Shown here piece by piece: positions 7,154 through 14,764 of a stretch of 64,000 nucleotides of DNA (the stretch's first letter is position 1; every line of letters starts with the position of its first letter). The stretch lies in the IMG/VR virus record IMGVR_UViG_3300040759_000032, positions 1 through 64,000 of that record. One strand, given 5' to 3'. The notes beneath the pieces are model-generated. The model ran no database searches. It was given only the letters and a program-made list of their open reading frames with translations, and was not told where the DNA came from. The translations under genes and the position numbers were made by a program. This DNA comes from a virus.

Positions 7154-8697
7154 TAGCGGGCCTTCCCCGGGAACGCGATGCGCCCGACGACGATGAGGTT
7201 GATTACGCCGAACGCGGCGACGACGGCGAACTGCCAGGAGCCTGTCTGCGCGATCCGCCAGGCGGCGAGGGCGAGCCAGACGAGGGCGAGCGAGCCGTTC
7301 CAGCCGACGACGCACTTGCGGAACCGGCGTGGCGCTGCGGCGGGGCCGATGCTCGGCTGCCACGTCATGACCCGCCCCCGCGCGTAGTCGTACAGCCCGA
7401 GGATCTGCGCCCACCCGACGGCTATGGCGATCGGCCAGGTCGCGATGGTCCACCGGGAGTTGTGCCACAGCGGGTACAGCACCGCCCCGACGAGCACCGC
7501 GGGGATGAGGAGGATCGCGTTGCGGAGCCGGACCTCGCCCGGCAGGAACGCCAGCAGCGTGATGGGGATCAGCGGCAGGACCAGCGTGCGGAGGGCGGTG
7601 GTGAAGTTCCACATCCACCCGGCCACGTACGGCAGGCGGGAGCGGAACGGCATCGGGCACCGCCACATGTGGCCGCCCCACACCAGGCTCGTCGCCCCGT
7701 TGCACCAGCGGTACTGCTGGCGCATGAAGGCGTCCACGTTCGGCGGGCAGATGCCGGTGGCCAGCGGGATCGGCAGGTACTTCAGCGCGAACCCGTGGGC
7801 GCGGGCGTCGAGGCCGGTGTGGGAGTCCTCCGCGTACGGGATGAGGAAGCAGCCGCCGGACGGCGCGAGGGCCTCCCGCCGGTAGACGGCGTTGGAGCCG
7901 ACGCACAGCGCCGACCCGAACCGGTCGCGCGCCTGCTGCACCGACCGGTAGAACACCTCCAGCGTCGCCCCGGCCGCCCGCTCCACCCACGTCTGCGAGG
8001 GCAGCGACCGGAAGAACTGCGGGGTCTGGACGATCCCGATGGCCGGGTCGTCCATGTAGGGGAGCGTCTCGGCGAGGAAGTCCGGCCGGGGACGGAAGTC
8101 GGCGTCGAAGATCACGATGTGCGGGCTGGACGTCCGGGCGAACGCGCACCGCAGGTTGCCCGCCTTCTTATGCACCCGCTCGGTCCGCCGGATGTAGCCG
8201 AACCCGAACTCGCGGGCCATCTCCCGCGCCTCGTCATCCCAGCCGTCGTCAAGCACCCACGGCAGGACCCGCCCGGGGTAGGCGTCCCGGACCTCCGCGA
8301 CGCCCTCCCAGGTGTTGCGGAGAACCTCGATCGGCTCCCCGCAGATGGGCAGGAACACGTCGATGTCCGGGTACCGGCCCCGCGCCGGGCGCCACGCCAT
8401 GACCCGCAGCTCGTGCTCTTCCAGGTCGAAGCTCCGCCCCCCGAAGTTCACCGGGATCGACAGGGCCTGGTAGAGAAGGTAGGAGACGGTGTAGAGGGCG
8501 AAGGGGATCGCGATCGCGTAGCGGACCTCGAGCCACGCCTGAGCGACGATCACGCACAGGGCGCTGACGGTGATCGCCGAGGCGAGGAACGGCAGCGACC
8601 GCCAGGCGTAGGAGGCCTTCTCCTCGTCGGTCGGCGCGGACGGAAGCTCCATCCGGCCGCCGCCCTGGCCGCCGAGGGCGGTGATGACGTCGGTCAC
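7153..8697 (-). CDS. membrane GT2 glycosyltransferase, cellulose-synthase-like
   Basis: 514 residues from a GTG overlapping the upstream stop (GTGA). Two membrane helices (about 33-55 and 60-80) precede a GT-A domain with DDG at 150-152, the DxD motif FDADF at 198-200, a likely catalytic Asp in AEDSHTG (291) and QQYRW at 327-331. This is the D, D, D, Q(Q/R)xRW set of processive synthases such as BcsA and hyaluronan synthase. Several C-terminal helices follow. It likely polymerises a nucleotide sugar while threading the chain across the membrane. Polymer and sugar are unknown; no PilZ domain is seen. Confidence 0.88.
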   Translation of the reverse strand: MTDVITALGGQGGGRMELPSAPTDEEKASYAWRSLPFLASAITVSALCVIVAQAWLEVRYAIAIPFALYTVSYLLYQALSIPVNFGGRSFDLEEHELRVMAWRPARGRYPDIDVFLPICGEPIEVLRNTWEGVAEVRDAYPGRVLPWVLDDGWDDEAREMAREFGFGYIRRTERVHKKAGNLRCAFARTSSPHIVIFDADFRPRPDFLAETLPYMDDPAIGIVQTPQFFRSLPSQTWVERAAGATLEVFYRSVQQARDRFGSALCVGSNAVYRREALAPSGGCFLIPYAEDSHTGLDARAHGFALKYLPIPLATGICPPNVDAFMRQQYRWCNGATSLVWGGHMWRCPMPFRSRLPYVAGWMWNFTTALRTLVLPLIPITLLAFLPGEVRLRNAILLIPAVLVGAVLYPLWHNSRWTIATWPIAIAVGWAQILGLYDYARGRVMTWQPSIGPAAAPRRFRKCVVGWNGSLALVWLALAAWRIAQTGSWQFAVVAAFGVINLIVVGRIAFPGKAR

Positions 8698-10499
8698 TTC
8701 GCACCGCCTACGCGAACCCACGCCCGGTAGGTGACGTGCCAGGCTGCCGCCTGAGCCGAGGGGACGGTGACCGTCTTGTACCCCCCGTACCGCTTGATGT
8801 CTGCGGTGATCTCCTGGTTTATCCCTCGCTTATCGCCGAAGGAGAGTGTTATGACGGTGAAGAAGCGGTGCTTGATGGCGTCGGCGAACGCGGGGCCGTC
8901 CACGAGGTACTTCCTGGACGCCGGATCTTGGTACTGGAAGTACCACTGCCCGTAGAAGGCGACGCCGGGAGCCGGGTCGGCTATGTAGTACTCCAGTACG
9001 TTGGCGCTGTCCGCGGCGAACACAGGACCGGGGTCGGCGGCGAGGGCGGAGTTCACGACGGATGTCAGGGAGCTGCTCGCGGGCCACATCCTGAACTGAT
9101 TGCCGGCCAGCAGCGCCCCGATGATCGCGGCGGAGACGACGGCGGCGGAGCCGACCCGGAAAGCGGCCAGCCGCTTGACCCTGGGAACCGCGTCGGCCAG
9201 CGCCGCGAGGGCGACGCCGGCCATGATCGCCGCGAACCAGGAACCGAACCCGACGTGCTTGAACAGGCTGGTGAAGACGTGGATGCGCGCCTGGTTGGCC
9301 GGGGCCAGGACGGCGCCGAAGGTCAGCGCCCAGGCCATGAGACGGGTGGCCGCCCCTGCCCGCCTGCGGGCGACGACGACAGACCCTATGACGGCGAGGC
9401 CGATGACTATGCCGACCCACCCGGCGCTGTCCCAGGCGATGCCGTAGGCCGACGAGTCCCCGTGCTGGCGGCCGAGGGTTGTGAACTCGATACCGCGCCA
9501 GTACTCCGGCCCGCCGACTTTGAGGGCTGTCGCGACCGCGGCAGCCAAGCCGATGAGAAGGCTCCCCGCCCCGGCGGCAGCCCGCCTCCAGCCGCCGGCG
9601 CGCCATGCGGCCAGGAACACGACGCAGATGACTATCGGGTCCCACAGGGCCGCCGCGTACTTGGCCGCGTCGGCGACGCTGAGAATGAGCCCGGCCAGAA
9701 GGGAAAGCGGTACCTGCGCCGCCATCGAGCGCGATGCGGCGACGACCGACAGCCATGTGGCGAGGGCCAGCAGCATGAGCGCCATGGCGTCGTACGTGGC
9801 GAAAGCCCCGAGAAACTGAACGGACCCGGTAGCGGCGAACACCCCGGCAGCGAAAAATCCGGCCAGCCGACCGAACATGCGGCTGGCCGTGGCATAGAGA
9901 AGAACAGACGCCGTCAGGATGAAGAAGAGCGACAGCAGCCTGGCGGCGGCGAGGCCGCCAAGATCGGCCATGGCCGCCCCCAGCGGGGGGTACACCACCG
10001 GGGCGCCCGAGAAGTACGTGGGAAAAGAAGGCGGCAACGCCGACCCGTGCAGCCAGTGCGCCCACTCAAGATGCCCGGCCCACAGGTACAGGGCCTCGTC
10101 GGTGAACGCTGTGTTACTCCAAACGAGTCTTAGCGACAGCACTGCCTGGACAACGAGCACGACCCCTAGCGGCCACCATCCCGGCACGCCCGGTCGGAAC
10201 CGGGAGCGCCTCGCTTTCCGTTCCCTCCTCGCCGCGATCCTCGGCCCGGGGACTTCCCCGATCGACCGCTCCGCCCGTTCCAGCTGAGTTCGCTCGTCCA
10301 GCCCGAGAACCCCTCGCTGATCCCCTGTCCGTGGTCCTGTGTACGGGGGGAGGGTCACTGTGGCCGCGGACGCCTGCCGTCCGGCGATCCGTTCCAGCTC
10401 CCCGAGGGCGGCGAGCTGCTCCCCTGTCTCGGGTCCTGTGTAGACCGGTTCCCGTAGTGCGGTCCAGTCGTCGTTCGGGAGGGTGTCGGCGGCGCTCAT
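8694..10499 (-). CDS. polytopic GT-C (GT39/ArnT-like) glycosyltransferase
   Basis: 601 residues from the ATG at 10499 (ATGA overlap with the small gene upstream). The first 100 residues are cytosolic and contain a repeated motif, YTGPETGEQLAALGELER and YTGPRTGDQRGVLGLDER. About eleven hydrophobic helices follow. The first outer loop has FTDEALYLWAGH, the acidic DE motif expected of lipid-phosphosugar-dependent GT39/GT83 enzymes, and later PPLGAAMADLGG. It probably transfers a sugar from a polyprenyl-phosphate donor on the outer face. Partner of the GT2 synthase and GH26-like lipoprotein downstream. Confidence 0.85.
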   Translation of the reverse strand: MSAADTLPNDDWTALREPVYTGPETGEQLAALGELERIAGRQASAATVTLPPYTGPRTGDQRGVLGLDERTQLERAERSIGEVPGPRIAARRERKARRSRFRPGVPGWWPLGVVLVVQAVLSLRLVWSNTAFTDEALYLWAGHLEWAHWLHGSALPPSFPTYFSGAPVVYPPLGAAMADLGGLAAARLLSLFFILTASVLLYATASRMFGRLAGFFAAGVFAATGSVQFLGAFATYDAMALMLLALATWLSVVAASRSMAAQVPLSLLAGLILSVADAAKYAAALWDPIVICVVFLAAWRAGGWRRAAAGAGSLLIGLAAAVATALKVGGPEYWRGIEFTTLGRQHGDSSAYGIAWDSAGWVGIVIGLAVIGSVVVARRRAGAATRLMAWALTFGAVLAPANQARIHVFTSLFKHVGFGSWFAAIMAGVALAALADAVPRVKRLAAFRVGSAAVVSAAIIGALLAGNQFRMWPASSSLTSVVNSALAADPGPVFAADSANVLEYYIADPAPGVAFYGQWYFQYQDPASRKYLVDGPAFADAIKHRFFTVITLSFGDKRGINQEITADIKRYGGYKTVTVPSAQAAAWHVTYRAWVRVGGAK

Positions 10500-10618
10500 C
10501 GTGTCCTCTCGGCGTGGTTGCGCAGGTAAGCCCAGGCCGCGCCCAGGATGACGGAGGCTGTGAACCAGGCGCCGATGATCGCGAAGACGGCCTCGGTGAT
10601 TTTCTCGGGACCGTTCAC
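10496..10618 (-). CDS. 40-residue single-pass membrane protein
   Basis: Starts with GTG at 10618 and encodes 40 residues with one hydrophobic helix (EAVFAIIGAWFTASVILGAAW) ending in a basic RNHAERTR tail. A longer frame to 10753 is Arg-rich and not credible. The stop overlaps the start of the GT-C gene by 4 bp, making this the first gene of the glycan operon. Possibly a subunit or assembly factor of the membrane glycosyltransferases. Confidence 0.6.
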   Translation of the reverse strand: MNGPEKITEAVFAIIGAWFTASVILGAAWAYLRNHAERTR

Positions 10619-10682
10619 GCGGCATCGCCTCGCTCGGCTGCACGGTGCATCCGGATCTCGGCGACGTCTGCACTCGGAGCGC

Positions 10683-10895
10683 TCACGCGGCCGGCTTCCC
10701 CTGCGCTGCTGCGCGCAGTCGCGCCTTGTACTCGGCGACCGCCTCCGGGGCAACGCGCACCGACGACCCCACGTGGACGCCCTCGAGGTCGCCGGAGCTG
10801 ATCAGCCGCCGGATCGTCACCACCGCCAGTCGGAGCCGTTCCGCGACCTCCTTGACCGTCAGCAGGTCGAGCGCCTCGTCACCAACGTCAACCAC
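10683..10895 (-). CDS. xis: excisionase-like helix-turn-helix protein
   Basis: 70 residues from a GTG at 10895, chosen because AGGAGG lies 7 bases upstream; the longer frame to 10988 runs into the regulatory region. LLTVKEVAERLRLAVVTIRR followed by GDLEGVHVGSSVRV is the MerR-like winged helix of the Xis/HTH_17 family. Position, divergent from the XRE-integrase pair, fits a recombination directionality factor for the integrase, although the same fold serves as a plain regulator. Confidence 0.8.
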   Translation of the reverse strand: MVDVGDEALDLLTVKEVAERLRLAVVTIRRLISSGDLEGVHVGSSVRVAPEAVAEYKARLRAAAQGKPAA

Positions 10896-10939
10896 CGGGC
10901 CACCTCCTCTATGCGCGCCTTGAAATGCCGGCCGGAACC

Positions 10940-11037
10940 TACGTCGGCATTGACACCATAGCGGACCAGTCAAGACAAGCCGAGACAAAACCAGGAAACT
11001 CTAGACCACCGTAGATAACGACGACTACAGTGCGGGC
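10940..11037. promoter_or_regulatory. divergent control region of xis-like and XRE-integrase genes
   Basis: This gap holds a TTGACA hexamer at 10950-10955, a tandem GACAA repeat spaced 10 bases (AAGACAAGCCGAGACAAA, about 10970-10989) and CTAGA-N2-ACCGTAGATAA at 11001-11018. The last motif recurs beside the att site at 13153-13170. Such repeats fit operators for the XRE protein or Xis arms. The transcription start points cannot be fixed by eye. Confidence 0.5.
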
Positions 11038-11604
11038 ATGGACAGCAGCCCGAACGGCCCCCCCGTCGAGCCGGTGAGCGTCGACCAGCTCGTCGCCCTC
11101 AACATGCGCCACTGGCGGACCGCGGCCGGCCTCACCCAGGCGGAGCTCGGCGAGCGGCTCGGATGGTCCGCCGCCGTCGTCTCCGCGGCGGAGCGGTCCG
11201 CCGTCGAGTCGCGCGACCGCCGGCGCTTCGACGCCCAGACTCTTACGGAGCTCTCGCTCGCCCTGGGCGTCCCGCTCGCCGCCCTCTTCCTCCCGCCGCC
11301 TGACGACGGGGAGCGTGCCTCCTACCGGTTCACGGCCGGCGGCCGGCTCCGGGGGATGGGGGAGCTCATGGAGATGGTCGTCATGCCGGACACGGTCGAC
11401 GACTCCCCTCTGCTGACCGCGTACCGGGAGCGGTTCGAGACCGCGGCGAGGCGGGTGACGGCAGGGCCGGCATGGGGGAGGCTCGTGGAGCGGTGGACCG
11501 CCGGGAACCCAGGCGTCCGCGATGCCGCCGTGGCGGACCTGCGCGCCGCCGCAGCCCGGGTCGCCACCCTCGCCGACGCGATCGAGAAGGACGGCGGACG
11601 TTGA
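11038..11604 (+). CDS. XRE-family repressor-like regulator
   Basis: 188 residues. Residues about 15-75 form a lambda-repressor-type HTH (LNMRHWRTAAGLTQAELGER, then GWSAAVVSAAERS). The C-terminal half is helical with no recognised domain; no protease (LexA-like) motif is seen. It is transcribed toward and overlaps the integrase gene by 4 bp (TTGA), so it likely controls integrase/Xis expression and lysogeny. A promoter and CTAGA/TAGATAA repeats lie directly upstream. Confidence 0.85.
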   Translation: MDSSPNGPPVEPVSVDQLVALNMRHWRTAAGLTQAELGERLGWSAAVVSAAERSAVESRDRRRFDAQTLTELSLALGVPLAALFLPPPDDGERASYRFTAGGRLRGMGELMEMVVMPDTVDDSPLLTAYRERFETAARRVTAGPAWGRLVERWTAGNPGVRDAAVADLRAAAARVATLADAIEKDGGR

Positions 11605-12962
11605 GCGGCGAGGAGAGCGCGGCGGCGCGCGGGAAGCAGAAGGGCGCCCGGCCCAACCGGGAGGGGAAGCCGTGGAAGCGCGCCGACGGCCGATGGTGCC
11701 AGCGGGTCTACCCGCCGAAGGGCACCATCTGGAACAAGCCCGTCTACGTCTACGGCAAGACGCGCAAGGAGTGCGTCGAGAAATACGACGAGCGCAAGGC
11801 CGAGCTCACCGCGGGGACCGCCCCGACCCCGGGGGACAAGGACATCAAAGTCGGCTCGTACATGATGCGCTGGCTCTACGTGACGCTCCCCCAGTACGTG
11901 GCGGCGGGCAGGATGCGCGAGACGACCATGTACTCCTACCAGGAGAACGCGGAGCTGCACATCATCCCCGAGGGGAAGAGGGGCGTCCCGACGCTGGCCC
12001 CCGTCGGCCTGCTGGAGTTGTCCGCCGGCATGATCCGCGAATGGCAGGAGGGCATGCTGAAGAAGCCGTCCGCCAGGCGGCGGACCAAACTCCGCGCCGG
12101 CGAGACGAAACTCCCGCCGCCCCCGGCCCTCAGCATCCGCACCGTCGCCTACTGCCAGGCGATCCTCCACAAGGCCCTCGCCGACGCGATCCGCGACAAG
12201 GTCGCGGGCCTGAGGGAGAACGCGGCCGACGACGTCGAGCCGCCCGTCGAGCCCGGCGGCGGGAAGAAGAAGGCGAGGAAGCGCGCGAAGGCCGCCATCA
12301 CCGCGGACCAGGCAGCGGCCCTGCTGGTCGAGATGGCGAAGGACCGCCTGTGGTGCTACTGGCTCGTCGCGTTCGCCCAGGGATTCCGCCGCGGCGAGGG
12401 CCTCGGGATCCGCTGGGAGGACCTCGACTTCTCCGCGCTCACCTGGACGCCCGCGCTGTCGGTGCACTGGCTCCGCGGAGCCAAGGACCCAGAGACGGGC
12501 AAGCGGAAGGGGCGCTTGGTCGCGGGCGAGCTCAAGACCGACGAGTCGGCCGAGCCCGTCGCCCTGACGCGGACGGCGGCGGAGGCGCTCGGGCGGTGGG
12601 AGACCGAGCAGAACAGGATGCGCCTGAGCGCCCCGATGTGGGCGGAACTCGGCCTGGTGTTCACCACTCGGCTCGGGACGGCGCTGACTCCGCGGAACGT
12701 CGACCGCGCGTGGGAGCGCCTGTGCGAGCGGGCCGGGGTGCCGGGCGTAAGGTTGCACGACCTGCGGCACGCGTGCGCCTCGTACGCGCTGGCGCGGGGG
12801 GCGGACTCCAAGAGCGTGCAGAGGCACCTCCGGCACGCGCGGCTCGCGACGACCGAGCTCTACATCCACGCGGTGGAGGAAGTGCCCCGCGCGGCGGCCG
12901 ACGCGATGGACGACGTGATCGCCGACTTGCTGGCACTGAAGCCCGCCCCGGACGCCGGCTGA
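11601..12962 (+). CDS. int: tyrosine-recombinase integrase
   Basis: 453 residues from a TTG that overlaps the XRE stop; the 129 bases upstream in the same frame belong to the XRE gene. An AP2-like arm-binding N-terminus (GRWCQRVYPPKGTIWNK) and an SAM-like core-binding domain precede the catalytic domain. Catalytic residues seen: Arg in FAQGFRRGEGLGIRW (about 262), HDLRH (about 386-390), HLRH and Tyr in TTELYIH (about 420). It inserts the element into the tRNA-Arg(ACG) gene whose 3' half lies 87 bp downstream. A family-typical insert, basic and Lys-rich, lies near residues 215-235. Confidence 0.93.
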   Translation: MSGEESAAARGKQKGARPNREGKPWKRADGRWCQRVYPPKGTIWNKPVYVYGKTRKECVEKYDERKAELTAGTAPTPGDKDIKVGSYMMRWLYVTLPQYVAAGRMRETTMYSYQENAELHIIPEGKRGVPTLAPVGLLELSAGMIREWQEGMLKKPSARRRTKLRAGETKLPPPPALSIRTVAYCQAILHKALADAIRDKVAGLRENAADDVEPPVEPGGGKKKARKRAKAAITADQAAALLVEMAKDRLWCYWLVAFAQGFRRGEGLGIRWEDLDFSALTWTPALSVHWLRGAKDPETGKRKGRLVAGELKTDESAEPVALTRTAAEALGRWETEQNRMRLSAPMWAELGLVFTTRLGTALTPRNVDRAWERLCERAGVPGVRLHDLRHACASYALARGADSKSVQRHLRHARLATTELYIHAVEEVPRAAADAMDDVIADLLALKPAPDAG

Positions 12963-12965
12963 TCA

Positions 12966-12987
12966 GTTGCTGTCACCGTTGCAGTCA
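12966..12987 (+). repeat. integrase arm-type repeat, left copy
   Basis: A tandem pair of 12-mers, GTTGCTGTCACC and GTTGCAGTCA.., just after the int stop. A close copy in the same orientation (19 of 22 bases) occurs at 13189-13210 on the other side of the tRNA core. Placement either side of the crossover region suggests arm sites bound by the integrase N-terminal domain. Confidence 0.6.
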
Positions 12988-13010
12988 GCGGGACCGCTCG
13001 TGACCTTCTG

Positions 13011-13049
13011 ACAAAAACGCCCCGGCAGCGTTTCCGCTGGCCGGGGCGT
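13011..13049 (-). terminator. tRNA-Arg terminator carried in the att region
   Basis: A near-perfect stem (ACGCCCCGG 13017-13025 plus CAGCG 13026-13030, pairing with CGCTG 13035-13039 and CCGGGGCGT 13041-13049) is followed on the minus strand by TTTTTGT. It directly follows the tRNA CCA end, so integration would keep a terminator for the restored tRNA gene. Confidence 0.8.
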
Positions 13050-13095
13050 GGCGCGCTCGGAGGGACTCGAACCCCCAACCTTCTGATCCGTAGTC
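13049..13095 (-). other. attP-type site: 3' half of tRNA-Arg(ACG)
   Basis: On the minus strand these 47 bases are the anticodon loop (CTACGGA), anticodon 3' stem, T arm (GGGGG-TTCGAGT-CCCTC) and acceptor strand of tRNA-Arg(ACG), ending in encoded CCA. The 5' half of the tRNA is absent: upstream bases diverge straight after GACTACGG. A complete gene would need host sequence, so this is attP or the tRNA-less junction. Element-type genes on both sides favour attP in an unintegrated or circularly permuted genome. Confidence 0.88.
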
Positions 13096-13152
13096 TTAGG
13101 CATTGGTGATCAGTGGTTATCTGGGATTGTCATTATGCAGGTCATGAGCTTC

Positions 13153-13170
13153 CTAGATGACCCTAGATAA
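13153..13170 (+). repeat. CTAGA-N2-ACC-N-TAGATAA repeat near att
   Basis: CTAGATGACCCTAGATAA matches 11001-11018 (CTAGACCACCGTAGATAA) in 15 of 18 bases and the same orientation. A partial inverted copy (TTATCTGGG) lies at 13117-13125. Candidate operator or arm site shared by the regulator promoter and the att region. Confidence 0.5.
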
Positions 13171-13188
13171 TTCGAGATCATCCGCGCG

Positions 13189-13210
13189 GTTGCTGTCGCG
13201 GTTGCGGTCA
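13189..13210 (+). repeat. integrase arm-type repeat, right copy
   Basis: GTTGCTGTCGCG followed by GTTGCGGTCA, the counterpart of the repeat at 12966-12987. Together the pair brackets the tRNA core at distances of about 60 and 95 bp. Confidence 0.6.
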
Positions 13211-13461
13211 ACCCTCCCTCGCCTTCTCCGGGTCGAACAAGTAAGTCCCCTCGCGAGTCGTCATCGCGGACTCATCCCAGAATTCGATCTGAACGACCTC
13301 CCGGTTCAGATCGTCGGCTCCACCGCGCCCGGACGAAGACCGGTCGCCAGGAGCCGTCGCCGAAGAGGAAGAGCCGGCGTTCCCGGTTCCCGTCCCGCCA
13401 GCGCGTCCCGGTAACCGCCAACGCGCGGGCGGCTTGTGGTCGGCGCCGGGGTGTCGGTCAT
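13208..13461 (-). pseudogene. small gene with shifted reading frames next to att
   Basis: An ATG at 13461 overlaps the upstream stop, but its own frame soon becomes unconvincing and stops at 13306. Protein-like sequence continues in the other two frames: RWRDGNRERRLFLFGDGSW in one, then LNREVVQIEFWDES and GTYLFDPEKAREG in another, ending at 13208. Read together they look like one protein of about 80 residues broken by frameshifts. This is either a decayed gene at the element edge or base-calling errors. Confidence 0.45.
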
Positions 13462-13769
13462 GCGCTCACGGTACCTAAGCGCGCCGGGTGGCAGATGAAG
13501 GTGCACCGCTCTCTGCCGCACGGGGAGCCGTTGCACCCGTGCCGGCAGTCGGACAGGTCGTAGAGCGGGCCGAGGCTGGCGAGGTGATCGAGGTCGGGCT
13601 GAGGGTTCAGTTCCCCGCCGATCTCGTCGGCGACCTGCCGCGCCTCGATCCGCTTCGCCCGCCTGGTCTCCATCGGCCCGCCGCCCGCGCAGTCGGGGCC
13701 GGGACGGTGTCCCGCGCGGGTTCCGGGGCAGCAGCCCGGGACCTGGTAGCGGCCGAGGAGACGAGCCAT
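13458..13769 (-). CDS. Cys-rich small actinophage-type protein
   Basis: About 103 residues from ATG 13769 (MARLLGRYQVPGCCPG); ATGs at 13781 and 13793 are in frame but lie in a perfect CATGCCA-AC-TGGCATG palindrome (13779-13794) that looks like an operator. A CxxxxC...CGGG region is followed by the charged helix RRAKRIEARQVADEIG and a C-terminal CRHGCNGSPCGRERCTFIC cluster that may bind zinc. Similar small proteins occur in actinophages; function unknown. Confidence 0.65.
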   Translation of the reverse strand: MARLLGRYQVPGCCPGTRAGHRPGPDCAGGGPMETRRAKRIEARQVADEIGGELNPQPDLDHLASLGPLYDLSDCRHGCNGSPCGRERCTFICHPARLGTVSA

Positions 13770-13778
13770 GCCGTCAAG

Positions 13779-13794
13779 CATGCCAACTGGCATG
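13779..13794. promoter_or_regulatory. 16-bp palindrome at the start of the gene at 13769
   Basis: CATGCCA-AC-TGGCATG is a perfect 7-bp inverted repeat with a 2-bp centre, and it is followed by TAGCTAGCATG. Its position over alternative start codons suggests a repressor site or an RNA structure controlling translation. Binding partner unknown. Confidence 0.4.
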
Positions 13795-13846
13795 TAGCTA
13801 GCATGCGCCGACGCGCTGCCGACGCCCGAATTAACTGCTAATTGGG

Positions 13847-14122
13847 CTAGTTCAGCGTCTGGCAGCCAGGGCAGAAGTCGCCGGCCTCGGTCGCAGCCCA
13901 TCCGCCGGGCAACTCGGGCCGGTCGAAGTCAAGCGCAACGCGAGTCCCGCACCCGTCGCAGAGCGCCGTCAGTGACCGGGCCTCAATAGGGCCGATGTCC
14001 GGCACGGAATCTTTCAGCTCTGCGATCCGCTGCCCGAAGTCCGCGTCGTCCTCGATCGTCTCGGCGGTCGCCGTGGCGTCACCGGTCTTCCTGTCGATCA
14101 CGAGCTGCTGACGTTGCCGCAT
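13847..14122 (-). CDS. hypothetical zinc-binding protein
   Basis: 91 residues from ATG 14122, two bases after the upstream stop. An N-terminal basic RQRQQLVIDRKTG segment precedes an acidic helical middle and a zinc ribbon (CDGCG ... CPGC) near the C-terminus. Family not recognised. Probably co-transcribed with the gene at 14125. Confidence 0.65.
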   Translation of the reverse strand: MRQRQQLVIDRKTGDATATAETIEDDADFGQRIAELKDSVPDIGPIEARSLTALCDGCGTRVALDFDRPELPGGWAATEAGDFCPGCQTLN

Positions 14123-14124
14123 GG

Positions 14125-14562
14125 CTACACAGTAGGGGATTCCCTCGAGGCGATCTTGCGTGCCGCGGCGATCCACCAGGCGGCGTCGCGCTCGCTGGCC
14201 GCGGTCCGCTCGTCATCGGTGCAGCAGGCGTCGTAAAGCGCGGCGACGGGAGGGTCCATGTCCTTGTAGCAGGGCTTCTGCGGGCGGAGTCTCCGCTTCC
14301 TCGCGGCGAACAGGTGCCCGAGCTCGTACTCGGCGCGCAGCGGCTTGAGATCATCGAGCGCCTGGCGCAGAAGCGGGATGTCCGCGGTCGTGATCTCCTC
14401 CGCGTCAGCCGTCGCCCAGTGGAAGAGGTCGTTGCACATGGCGAACAGCCTCATCTCGCGGTCAGCGCCGGGGCTCATGTCCACGCGCCAGAAGACTCCG
14501 CAGTCGAAGTCGTCAGCCTCGGCGAACAGGGCGAAGACCTCGGCAGCCTCAAAGGGGGTCAT
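14125..14562 (-). CDS. hypothetical protein
   Basis: 145 residues, starting MTPFEAAEVFALFAEADDFD. Mostly helical, with Trp-containing segments (FHWATADAEE, AAWWIAAARK) and two scattered cysteine pairs. No recognised domain. It begins a short leftward unit following a hairpin at 14588-14625. Confidence 0.65.
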   Translation of the reverse strand: MTPFEAAEVFALFAEADDFDCGVFWRVDMSPGADREMRLFAMCNDLFHWATADAEEITTADIPLLRQALDDLKPLRAEYELGHLFAARKRRLRPQKPCYKDMDPPVAALYDACCTDDERTAASERDAAWWIAAARKIASRESPTV

Positions 14563-14587
14563 GCGGCGAGCCTAGCCCGCGAACGAC

Positions 14588-14625
14588 GGAACCCGGCTGC
14601 ACGGGGGGGCATGCTGCCGGGTTCC
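14588..14625 (-). terminator. terminator-like hairpin
   Basis: GGAACCCGGC (14588-14597) pairs perfectly with GCCGGGTTCC (14616-14625). It lies in the 200-bp gap below the gene ending at 14765. No U run follows on either strand. The rest of the gap shows no further feature. Confidence 0.55.
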
Positions 14626-14764
14626 GGGCAAGGCCAGGTCGTCACCCTTGAGACACCATCGTACGGCAGCGGCTCGGGCACCGCGAGTTACTTGCCCGCT
14701 AGATCATGCTAACTACCATGCCGCTGTTCGCGTGAGCGCCGAGGGTGGGTGCCGGGGCTGATCA

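Noticed and set aside
11601-12962. Conjugative actinomycete element of the pSAM2 type (AICE)
   Set aside because: Integration module fits, but there is no FtsK-type Tra protein or RepSA-like initiator; gene content is phage-early.
13049-13095. Functional tRNA-Arg gene
   Set aside because: Only the 3' half is present; D arm and 5' acceptor strand are absent.
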